Assembly: GCA_009993495.1 (NCBI GenBank)
Contig: JAACTI010000276.1
Location: 1-5,848, forward strand
Direction of reading: 5' to 3'
DNA from: Deltaproteobacteria bacterium
GTDB lineage: Bacteria; Desulfobacterota; Desulfuromonadia; Desulfuromonadales; Geopsychrobacteraceae
DNA length: 5,848 bases
Positions 1 to 4,958 of the stretch are shown here, piece by piece. Each line of letters starts with the position of its first letter. The first letter of the stretch is position 1. The position numbers and the translations under genes were made by a program. The notes under the pieces were generated by a model. The model was not told the DNA's origin and did not search any database. It was given only the letters and a program-made list of their open reading frames with translations.

Positions 1-1
1 T

Positions 2-742
2 GAGCAGGCGGTTGATCCCAATGGTTCGGTGGTCCTCAGTGAGCAAACCAGCACCGAGCGTGGCTCGACCGAAGGCGTTTCCGGGGTGCCTGGCGTTGCA
101 TCCAACCTGCGTCAGGAGGCTCCCGGCCCCGTCATAACCACCGCCCCCTCCAGCCAGGCCCAGGAAACGGTGAATTATGAAGTCAGTCGGATCACCAGTA
201 AGCTGGTAGAATCGGTCGGCAGCCTGACCAAAGTTTCGGTTTCGGTGCTGGTTGCCGACAAGCTGACGCCCGGTGCTGAAGGAACAACCGCCACACCTGT
301 CCCGCGAGACGCTGCCGAATTGCAGGAAATCGAAAAAATGGTACGCACGGCCCTGGGGTTGGATGACACCCGTGGCGATGCTTTGAGTGTGGTTTCCATG
401 CCCTTTGAAACCGATTTCATTGATGAACCCTTTGAGCCGGCTTCACCCATCACCCAGATTTACCCCTACATGCCGCTGATTAAATATGGCCTGCTGAGTC
501 TGGCGGCGCTGATGGCCTATCTGCTCTTTTTGCGCCCCATGCTCAAAACCATGCGCAGTGCCACCAACCAGACTCAGCCGATGAAAACCGTTCAGGAACT
601 TGAGGCCGATCTTCAGGCCGGGAAGCCGCTGCTTGGTGGCCCTGGTGACCCCCTCGCCCAGATCCGCCAGGAAGTTTTAGGCGGCGACCAAGCGCCGGTT
701 CAGGTGGTAAAAACCTGGCTGCGTGAAGAAGTACCGGGATGA
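2..742 (+). CDS. fliF: FliF, flagellar MS-ring protein, C-terminal part (5' truncated by window edge)
   Basis: This is the C-terminal 246 codons of FliF, the inner-membrane protein that forms the MS ring, the base of the flagellar rotor and export gate. The frame is open from the window start, so the gene begins upstream; the GTG at 29 is internal. Visible family features, in order: a D-P-N-G-S-V-V-x-S-E-Q-T-S segment near the edge, a G-V-P-G-V-x-S-N segment, and N-Y-E-V-S-R followed by a K-V-S-V-S-V-L-V strand, all typical of the FliF periplasmic region. A hydrophobic helix at about 479-532 (I-K-Y-G-L-L through L-L-F-L) fits the second transmembrane segment. The cytoplasmic tail ends in V-Q-V-V-K-T-W-L-R-E-E, the FliG-binding motif. 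The stop is TGA at 740-742. fliG follows after a 101-nt spacer, the usual order. Identification is firm; only the 5' extent is unknown. Confidence 0.96.
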   Translation, partial: EQAVDPNGSVVLSEQTSTERGSTEGVSGVPGVASNLRQEAPGPVITTAPSSQAQETVNYEVSRITSKLVESVGSLTKVSVSVLVADKLTPGAEGTTATPVPRDAAELQEIEKMVRTALGLDDTRGDALSVVSMPFETDFIDEPFEPASPITQIYPYMPLIKYGLLSLAALMAYLLFLRPMLKTMRSATNQTQPMKTVQELEADLQAGKPLLGGPGDPLAQIRQEVLGGDQAPVQVVKTWLREEVPG

Positions 743-843
743 CATCCACCGATTTCCAAGGCGGAATCTGAGGGGGAGGAAATAAAATAACTTTGCTGCT
801 TTCGTAAGAAAGTAAAATTCGTGGATGGCGTGGAGACAAAGCG
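743..843 (+). promoter_or_regulatory. fliF-fliG spacer: possible stem-loop with an orphan Shine-Dalgarno-like run
   Basis: This spacer is long for an operon whose other junctions mostly overlap. CATCCAC at 743-749 is the exact reverse complement of GTGGATG at 821-827. After one mismatch and a G-U pair, ATTT (752-755) pairs with AAAT (815-818). A small inner hairpin pairs CTTTC (799-803) with GAAAG (808-812) around GTAA. A strong Shine-Dalgarno-like run, AGGGGGAGGA at 771-780, has no ATG or GTG at a usable distance; the nearest TTG (793) opens only four codons before TAA at 805. The closing stem ends just before the fliG ribosome binding site. I see no T-tract, so it is not an obvious terminator. 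It may be an mRNA structure affecting fliG translation or stability. That role is inference, and chance is possible for the individual stems. Confidence 0.35.
832..835 (+). promoter_or_regulatory. Ribosome binding site of fliG (decides a TTG start)
   Basis: GGAG lies 8 nt before the TTG at 844. An in-frame TAA at 805-807 closes the fliG frame upstream, and no ATG or GTG lies in frame between it and 844. TTG is therefore the only start that keeps the complete N-terminus. Confidence 0.7.
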
Positions 844-1854
844 TTGAAAGTCCCTGAAAAACTGACTGGTGTCAAAAAAGCGGCGATCCTGCTGATCTGC
901 CTGGGTGAAGAAGCGGCAGCGCGTATCTTCGAAACCCTGGATGACAGTGAAGTGCGCGATATCAGCCGCTGCATGAGCGACATTGAACGGGTTGACCCGG
1001 AACTGGCGCGTTCAGTCTTGCAGGAATACAAGGATGCCCGCGACAATAATATGGGCGTGTATATCAAGGGTGATCTGTTTGCACGCAACGCGATTATGGG
1101 CGGAGAAAATCACCAGCGCGCCGAATATCTGATTGATCAGGTCACGGCCGGCATTGAAGGTCGCCCACTTGAAACCATCTCAAAAATGCACCCGCGTATG
1201 GTGGCCAGCCTGCTGGAAAATGAGCACCCGCAGACGGTGGCGCTGATTCTTTCGACCCAGCGTGAAGATCACGCCAGCCGCGTGTTGGCCCAGATTCCCG
1301 AAGATCTGCGTGGCGAAGTGATGTACCGCATTGCTAAAATTGAAACCGTTGCCCCAGAAGTGATCAGTCGCATTGAAGATGCCCTGCAACGCGAAATCGG
1401 CGTGGTCGTCGGGCAGGACAAAAAGCAGGTGGGCGGTATCGACAAGGTGGTCGAAATTCTGGCACGGCTCGAAAAAGGTCTGGATCAGCAAGTTCTGACC
1501 GGCATTGAAGCCGCTGATGCCGAAATGGCCGAAGAAATACGGCGACGGATGTTCACCTTTGAAGATCTGCGCGCCCTTGATGGTCGCGCCATGCAGACAG
1601 TGCTGCGTGAGGTGAGTACCGACAGCCTGACCCTGGCCCTGAAGACCGCTTCGGATGAACTGAAAGAGAAAGTCTACGCCAATATTTCCCAGCGTGCCGC
1701 CGACATGATTGAAGAAGATCTCGATGCCATGGGACCGCGTAAGCTCTCTGAAGTTGAAGCGATGCAGATGGAAATTGTTAAGGTCGCCCTGCGACTTGAA
1801 GAAGAAGGAACCCTGGTGATTCCAGGTCGTGGAGGCCAGGATGAGCTTGTCTAA
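844..1854 (+). CDS. fliG: FliG, flagellar motor switch / rotor protein
   Basis: FliG sits on the cytoplasmic face of the MS ring, binds the FliF tail and FliM, and takes torque from the stators. The product is 336 residues, close to the 331 of E. coli FliG, so it is complete. The N-terminal FliF-binding domain starts with L-T-G-V-K-K-A-A-I-L-L. The middle domain carries the FliM-binding E-H-P-Q motif at residues 127-130. The G-G linker is at 197-198. The M-F-T-F hinge (family MFxF) is at 236-239. The C-terminal torque helix keeps the charged positions known from E. coli: K267, R284, E291-D292 (DD in E. coli) and K300 (R in E. coli). The end, L-E-E-E-G-x-L-V-I followed by an acidic D-E-L-V, is typical. 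The start codon is TTG at 844, preceded by GGAG. The 3' end overlaps fliH by 14 nt, which suggests translational coupling. Confidence 0.98.
   Translation: MKVPEKLTGVKKAAILLICLGEEAAARIFETLDDSEVRDISRCMSDIERVDPELARSVLQEYKDARDNNMGVYIKGDLFARNAIMGGENHQRAEYLIDQVTAGIEGRPLETISKMHPRMVASLLENEHPQTVALILSTQREDHASRVLAQIPEDLRGEVMYRIAKIETVAPEVISRIEDALQREIGVVVGQDKKQVGGIDKVVEILARLEKGLDQQVLTGIEAADAEMAEEIRRRMFTFEDLRALDGRAMQTVLREVSTDSLTLALKTASDELKEKVYANISQRAADMIEEDLDAMGPRKLSEVEAMQMEIVKVALRLEEEGTLVIPGRGGQDELV
1831..1835 (+). promoter_or_regulatory. Ribosome binding site of fliH, inside the end of fliG
   Basis: GGAGG stands 5 nt before the ATG at 1841. This favours that ATG over the in-frame GTG at 1829, which would lie upstream of the site. 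Confidence 0.75.
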
Positions 1855-2500
1855 AGTCTATCGCGGGCAAGAATTCAGCGAACTGGAACGCTTTGAATTT
1901 CGGTCTTTCAGCGCACCCCCGCCAACCAAAAGCCCAACTGGCGAAAAGGACAAGAAAGGTTCACCGGTGCCCGTCACGCCCGTCGCACCACCAACGAATC
2001 AGCAAGAGGTGAATGAGGCGCATCGGCGCGGACGTCAGGAAGGCAGTGCGGCGGTCGAAGCAAAACTGGGACAAACCCTCAAAGCCTTGACCGAGGCCCT
2101 GGAAGAGATCAGCCGCCTGCGTGAAACCCTGGCGCGTAACAGCAGTCAGGATATGTTGCGCATGGTGATGGCGATTAGCGAACAGGTGATTCGGCGCGCC
2201 CTCGAAGCCGACCCGCAAAATATTCTGGCCTTGATTGAAAATGCCCTCCAGGCCTCGATTCAGTCGGATTACTGTCGAATTCGCCTCAATCCACAAGATC
2301 TGGAGCGGGTCAAAGAGCACAAGCCCCTTTTTCTCGCCAGCGTCAGCGGCCTGAAGAATATCAGCTTCGATGTCGATCCGACCGTCAGTGCTGGCGGCTG
2401 CAAAATATCTTCAGACTTCGGCGATGTCGATGCCACCATCGAAAGCCAGCTCGATGAGATACGCAAGGCGCTGCAAGAAATTATCACCGGACCCGAATGA
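1841..2500 (+). CDS. fliH: FliH, regulator/stator of the flagellar export ATPase
   Basis: FliH is the cytoplasmic partner of the export ATPase FliI. A FliH dimer binds the FliI N-terminus and tethers it to the C-ring protein FliN and to FlhA. The product is 219 residues from the ATG at 1841, chosen because GGAGG lies 5 nt before it; a GTG at 1829 would add four residues. The N-terminus is variable and has a proline-rich, low-complexity stretch (residues about 26-52). Next comes A-x-x-x-G-x-x-x-G at residues 60-68, a short version of the glycine repeat typical of FliH, leading into a long helical region (about 60-140). The C-terminal domain, related to the V-type ATPase E subunit, shows the family pattern G-G-C-x-I-x-x-x-x-G-x-V-D-A-x-I near residues 185-200. 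The start lies inside fliG. The stop TGA is in TGATGGAT, which reappears almost exactly at the fliI start. Confidence 0.95.
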   Translation: MSLSKVYRGQEFSELERFEFRSFSAPPPTKSPTGEKDKKGSPVPVTPVAPPTNQQEVNEAHRRGRQEGSAAVEAKLGQTLKALTEALEEISRLRETLARNSSQDMLRMVMAISEQVIRRALEADPQNILALIENALQASIQSDYCRIRLNPQDLERVKEHKPLFLASVSGLKNISFDVDPTVSAGGCKISSDFGDVDATIESQLDEIRKALQEIITGPE

Positions 2501-2505
2501 TGGAT

Positions 2506-2649
2506 GCATCTCTTCAGCTTTGTCGTTACCGAGCCCGAGACCCCCATTCCACGGGCCGCATGAATCCCTCCCTGGAGCTTAGCTGTCGCCATCCGGGCGA
2601 CAGATACCCGTTCCATGGCGGCCTCGGGCTCTGCATACTGAAGAGTTAC
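2506..2649. mobile_element. Putative miniature inverted-repeat element between fliH and fliI (or a structured RNA)
   Basis: The block is a long imperfect palindrome. Its ends pair as 12-nt imperfect inverted repeats: GCATCTCTTCAG at 2506-2517 against 2638-2649, with 10 of 12 matching and a perfect 8-bp core (2510-2517 / 2638-2645). Inside, GAGCCCGAG (2531-2539) pairs perfectly with 2623-2631. In register after it come CC (2541-2542 / 2620-2621), CCAT (2544-2547 / 2615-2618) and ACGGG (2551-2555 / 2607-2611). An 8-bp hairpin, CTGTCGCC / GGCGACAG (2583-2590 / 2596-2603), lies off-centre. The block is flanked by TGATGGAT (2498-2505) and TAATGGAT (2650-2657), 7 of 8 identical, like a target-site duplication. 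It has no transposase, as expected of a non-autonomous element. Excision in silico to one repeat copy gives a TGATG overlap between fliH and fliI. Mobility is inference; the nested repeats are directly visible. No T-tract follows, which argues against a terminator. Confidence 0.5.
2640..2645 (+). promoter_or_regulatory. Likely ribosome binding site of fliI, inside an inverted repeat
   Basis: GAAGAG ends 6 nt before the fliI ATG at 2652 and is the only purine-rich run at a suitable distance. It is a weak match to the anti-Shine-Dalgarno sequence. It lies within CTGAAGAG (2638-2645), the exact complement of CTCTTCAG at 2510-2517, so it could be masked by pairing unless ribosomes move through the region. 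Confidence 0.45.
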
Positions 2650-2651
2650 TA

Positions 2652-3962
2652 ATGGATATTATCGGGCGCATTCGCGAAATTAATCCCCTGAAAATCAGTG
2701 GCAAGGTCACGCAGATTGTGGGTCTGGTGGTGGAAGGTTTTTGTCCGACAGCGACGGTGGGAACCCTGTGCGAGCTGGTTCCCATCGGCGGCGGCCCCAA
2801 AGTTCCTGCCGAAGTGGTTGGGTTTCGCAATTCCCGGGCCTTGCTCATGCCCCTGGGCGATCTGCGTGGTCTGGGGCCAGGCAGCCTGATTCGGGTAGTA
2901 CGCGACAGCGCGACCCTGCCGGTGGGTCAGGAGTTGCTGGGCCGCGTAATCGATGCCCTGGGAAACCCGTTGGACGATAAGCCCCTGGCGCCCCTTGAAC
3001 AGGAATTTCCCCTCTATGCCCTGCCTCCCGGCCCTATGTCACGCGAGCCGATTATCGATGCCCTGGATCTGGGGGTGCGCTCGATCAACGGCCTGCTGAC
3101 TTGCGGCCGCGGCCAGCGCATGGGAATTATGGCCGGTTCCGGGGTTGGAAAAAGTGTGCTGCTGGGCATGATGGCCAAGCACACCCGCGCCGACGTCAAT
3201 GTCATTGCCTTAATTGGTGAGCGTGGTCGCGAAGTGCGTGAATTCATCGAACGCGATCTCGGCCCCGAAGGTCTGGCGCGCTCGGTGGTGGTTACCGCCA
3301 CCTCAGATCAGTCGCCCCTGCTGCGCATGCGGGGCGCCTTTGTGGCCACAACCCTGGCCGAATATTTTTGTGCCCAGGGCAAAAACGTGCTGCTGTTAAT
3401 GGATTCGGTCACGCGTTTTGCCATGGCCATGCGCGAAGTGGGTCTCGCCATTGGCGAGCCTCCCACCACCAAGGGCTACACCCCGTCGGTCTTTGCCACC
3501 CTGCCCAAGTTGTTGGAACGCGCCGGTTCCTTTGTTGGCAAGGGCAGTATTACTGCCCTGTATACCGTGCTGGTGGAGGGCGATGATATGAATGAACCCG
3601 TGGCTGACGCCGTACGTTCGATTCTCGATGGTCACATTGTGCTCTCGCGTGAGCTGGCGGCGCGTAACCATTATCCCTGTATTGATATTCTCAATTCGGC
3701 CAGTCGCGTTATGCGCGATATCGTCAGCTCGGCGCACCTGAAAAAGGCCGGTGACATCCGTGAAATTCTGGCGACTTACCGTGAAGCCGAAGATCTCATC
3801 AACATCGGCGCCTATGTCGCGGGCAGTAACCCGCGTATCGATTATGCCATTTCGCGCATTGAAGTCATTACCGATTTTTTGCGCCAGGACATGAATGCCG
3901 CCTTCACTTTGGAAGAAACTTTGGCTGAAATGGAACTTCTGACGCAGGATCGACGCGGCTGA
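2652..3962 (+). CDS. fliI: FliI, flagellum-specific type III export ATPase
   Basis: FliI is the F1-beta-like ATPase that, with FliH and FliJ, uses ATP to unfold and deliver flagellar subunits to the export gate. The product is 436 residues, slightly shorter than the roughly 456 of enterobacterial FliI. The N-terminal beta-barrel region is followed by Walker A, A-G-S-G-V-G-K-S at 161-168, with K167. The G-E-R-G-R-E-V motif at 189-195 provides the likely catalytic Glu190. Walker B is N-V-L-L-L-M-D, ending at D251. The family stretch V-E-G-D-D-M-N-E-P-V-A-D-A at 308-320 is intact, and Y-P-C-I-D-I-L-N-S-A-S-R at 341-352 matches the usual ATPase signature loosely (Cys and Ala are less common there). 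ATG 2652 is the only suitable in-frame start. Its A overlaps the TAA of the small bridging frame. No frameshift or missing key residue is seen. Confidence 0.98.
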   Translation: MDIIGRIREINPLKISGKVTQIVGLVVEGFCPTATVGTLCELVPIGGGPKVPAEVVGFRNSRALLMPLGDLRGLGPGSLIRVVRDSATLPVGQELLGRVIDALGNPLDDKPLAPLEQEFPLYALPPGPMSREPIIDALDLGVRSINGLLTCGRGQRMGIMAGSGVGKSVLLGMMAKHTRADVNVIALIGERGREVREFIERDLGPEGLARSVVVTATSDQSPLLRMRGAFVATTLAEYFCAQGKNVLLLMDSVTRFAMAMREVGLAIGEPPTTKGYTPSVFATLPKLLERAGSFVGKGSITALYTVLVEGDDMNEPVADAVRSILDGHIVLSRELAARNHYPCIDILNSASRVMRDIVSSAHLKKAGDIREILATYREAEDLINIGAYVAGSNPRIDYAISRIEVITDFLRQDMNAAFTLEETLAEMELLTQDRRG

Positions 3963-3984
3963 ATTCACAAGAGCAGGTAATAAA

Positions 3985-4422
3985 ATGGCCCAAAAGTTTA
4001 AACTGCAAACGGTGCTTGATTATCGAAAAATTCTCGAAGATCAGGCCCAACAAAAGCTGGCGGAAACCCTTCAGGCACAGACCGTTCTTGAACAACAAAA
4101 CCAGGCCATCGAACAACAGCGGGTAAGCGTGGTGGCGCAGATCGAACAAAAGCAGTCCGAAGGGCTGTCGGTGATGGAACTGCAACTGTTTGAAGATGAA
4201 ATTTTTCATCTGCGGCAAAAACAGTCTCGATTAAAGGAGCAGCTCGAACAAATGACCCTGATGCTCAATCAATGTCGGCTTGAACTCATGCATGCCATGC
4301 GCGAACGCAAAGTCATTGAAAAGCTAAAAGACAAGCAACTGGCGGAATATCTGCGCAAACTCGATCAGAAAGAACGAATTCTGCTCGATGAAATCAGTTT
4401 GCGTCGCAAAGGAGACCGCTGA
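3985..4422 (+). CDS. fliJ: FliJ, flagellar export complex stalk protein
   Basis: FliJ is a small antiparallel coiled coil that enters the centre of the FliI hexamer, like the gamma subunit of F1, and links it to FlhA; it also helps recycle export chaperones. The product is 145 residues, the usual family length. The N-terminus, F-K-L-Q-T-V-L-D-Y-R-K, is typical. Residues from about 10 to 135 are almost entirely Gln/Glu/Lys/Leu-rich heptad-like helix. The conserved C-terminal part, R-E-R-K-V-I-E-K-L-K followed by an E-R-x-x-L-D-E segment, is present. It starts 22 nt after fliI with a weak site (AGCAGG, 3972-3977). Its TGA overlaps the next ATG by one base (TGATG), so coupling is likely. Sequence conservation of FliJ is low, but position and pattern agree well. 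Confidence 0.93.
   Translation: MAQKFKLQTVLDYRKILEDQAQQKLAETLQAQTVLEQQNQAIEQQRVSVVAQIEQKQSEGLSVMELQLFEDEIFHLRQKQSRLKEQLEQMTLMLNQCRLELMHAMRERKVIEKLKDKQLAEYLRKLDQKERILLDEISLRRKGDR
4411..4414 (+). promoter_or_regulatory. Ribosome binding site of the motE-like gene
   Basis: GGAG inside the fliJ end lies 7 nt before the ATG at 4422, supporting that start and the one-base stop/start overlap TGATG. Confidence 0.65.
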
Positions 4423-4919
4423 TGAAATCTTTTGCCCTGCTCATCCTCATTCTGTTGCTGGCCCAGGGCGTAAAAGCCGTCGAGCCCAACCCGAACCAAC
4501 CATCCTCAGTGGAAGAACGCCGCATCCGCACCGCCATCGAAGAACAATACAATCGCTTTCAGTTGGAAGGCGATCAATTGAAAGTCGAACAAATGCAGCT
4601 AAAGACTCTGCAAAAGGAAGTCGATAAGAAGCTCGTCCAGATGCAGAACCTGCGCGACGAACTAAGCAGACTTCTCAATCGCAAACAACTGGAAGAGGGC
4701 AAGCGGGTGGCAGAATTGGGCAAGATCTACGAAAAAATGAACGAAGCCAAAGCTGCCGAGCTGCTGAAAAATCTTGACCCGCAACTGGCAATTGAACTGT
4801 TGGCGACCATGAACAAAAAAACCGCCGGAAAAATTCTCAACAATCTGGACGAAAAAACCGCCACCGAACTGAGCACCGGTTTTACGGAAATTCCGGTCAA
4901 CCAGACTCCGGGTTACTAG
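4422..4919 (+). CDS. MotE-like exported coiled-coil protein (MgtE N-domain-like C-terminus)
   Basis: The protein has 165 residues in three parts. Residues 1-19 look like a Sec signal peptide: M-K-S, a hydrophobic core F-A-L-L-I-L-I-L-L-L, then V-K-A as a plausible cleavage site (an uncleaved anchor is also possible). Residues about 28-98 form a charged coiled coil. Residues about 100-150 carry the repeated pattern Y-E-K-M-x-x-x-x-A-A-E-L-L-x-x-L-D-P, then I-L-x-x-L-D-x-x-x-A-T-E-L, as in the MgtE intracellular N-terminal-like domain of MotE/FlbB-type flagellar proteins. Known relatives include rhizobial MotE, a periplasmic chaperone for MotC, and FlbB of spirochetes, which organises stator-collar assembly. 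A role in motor or stator assembly is therefore likely but inferred. The short neutral C-terminus (I-P-V-N-Q-T-P-G-Y) is unremarkable. It overlaps fliJ by one base and lies just before fliK, a common place for such genes. Confidence 0.8.
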   Translation: MKSFALLILILLLAQGVKAVEPNPNQPSSVEERRIRTAIEEQYNRFQLEGDQLKVEQMQLKTLQKEVDKKLVQMQNLRDELSRLLNRKQLEEGKRVAELGKIYEKMNEAKAAELLKNLDPQLAIELLATMNKKTAGKILNNLDEKTATELSTGFTEIPVNQTPGY

Positions 4920-4945
4920 GACGAGAGACGACTCTCTTGCCGAAT

Positions 4946-4952
4946 GAGGTGA
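4946..4952 (+). promoter_or_regulatory. Ribosome binding site of fliK
   Basis: GAGGTGA is a near-ideal Shine-Dalgarno site 6 nt before the ATG at 4959. It fixes the start of a gene whose N-terminus has little conservation. The 39-nt spacer before it also holds a small hairpin, GAGAG (4923-4927) with CTCTC (4932-4936), without a T-tract. Confidence 0.75.
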
Positions 4953-4958
4953 CAGCTT

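Larger units (their letters stand above)
2497..2652 (+). other. 51-codon open frame exactly bridging fliH and fliI (doubtful gene)
   Basis: An ATG at 2497 overlaps the fliH stop as ATGA. The frame stays open for 51 codons and ends in TAA at 2650-2652, which overlaps the fliI ATG as TAATG. Ribosomes could therefore pass from fliH through this frame into fliI. The predicted peptide is rich in Arg, Pro, His and Gly, with three Cys, and resembles no family I recognise. Almost all of it is translated from the inverted-repeat block at 2506-2649, and no good Shine-Dalgarno site precedes it. It is more likely a by-product of that element than a selected protein. A leader peptide that opens the RNA structure for fliI is the alternative. 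Confidence 0.2.

Noticed and set aside
543..1088. Long minus-strand open frame (181 codons) across the fliF end and the fliG start
   Set aside because: It lies opposite two well-supported genes, has no family-like motif and looks like a codon-bias shadow.
2370..2582. Plus-strand open frame overlapping the fliH end and running into the spacer
   Set aside because: Most of it lies in another frame of fliH, it has no good ribosome binding site, and it ends inside the inverted-repeat block.
2583..2603. The 8-bp hairpin CTGTCGCC / GGCGACAG as a transcription terminator
   Set aside because: No T-tract follows, and termination here would cut off fliI to fliK within an evident operon. It is better read as part of the larger inverted-repeat block.
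3396..3968. Minus-strand open frame (190 codons) opposite the fliI 3' half
   Set aside because: It is antisense to a highly conserved ATPase gene; the His/Asn/Gly-rich composition is that of a reverse-complement shadow.
4388..4627. Plus-strand open frame across the fliJ/motE-like junction
   Set aside because: It overlaps both real genes out of frame, and its Arg/Ser/Pro-rich product has no recognisable pattern.
4923..4936. Small hairpin GAGAG / CTCTC between the motE-like gene and fliK as a terminator or operator
   Set aside because: Only 5 bp, no T-tract, and easily expected by chance.
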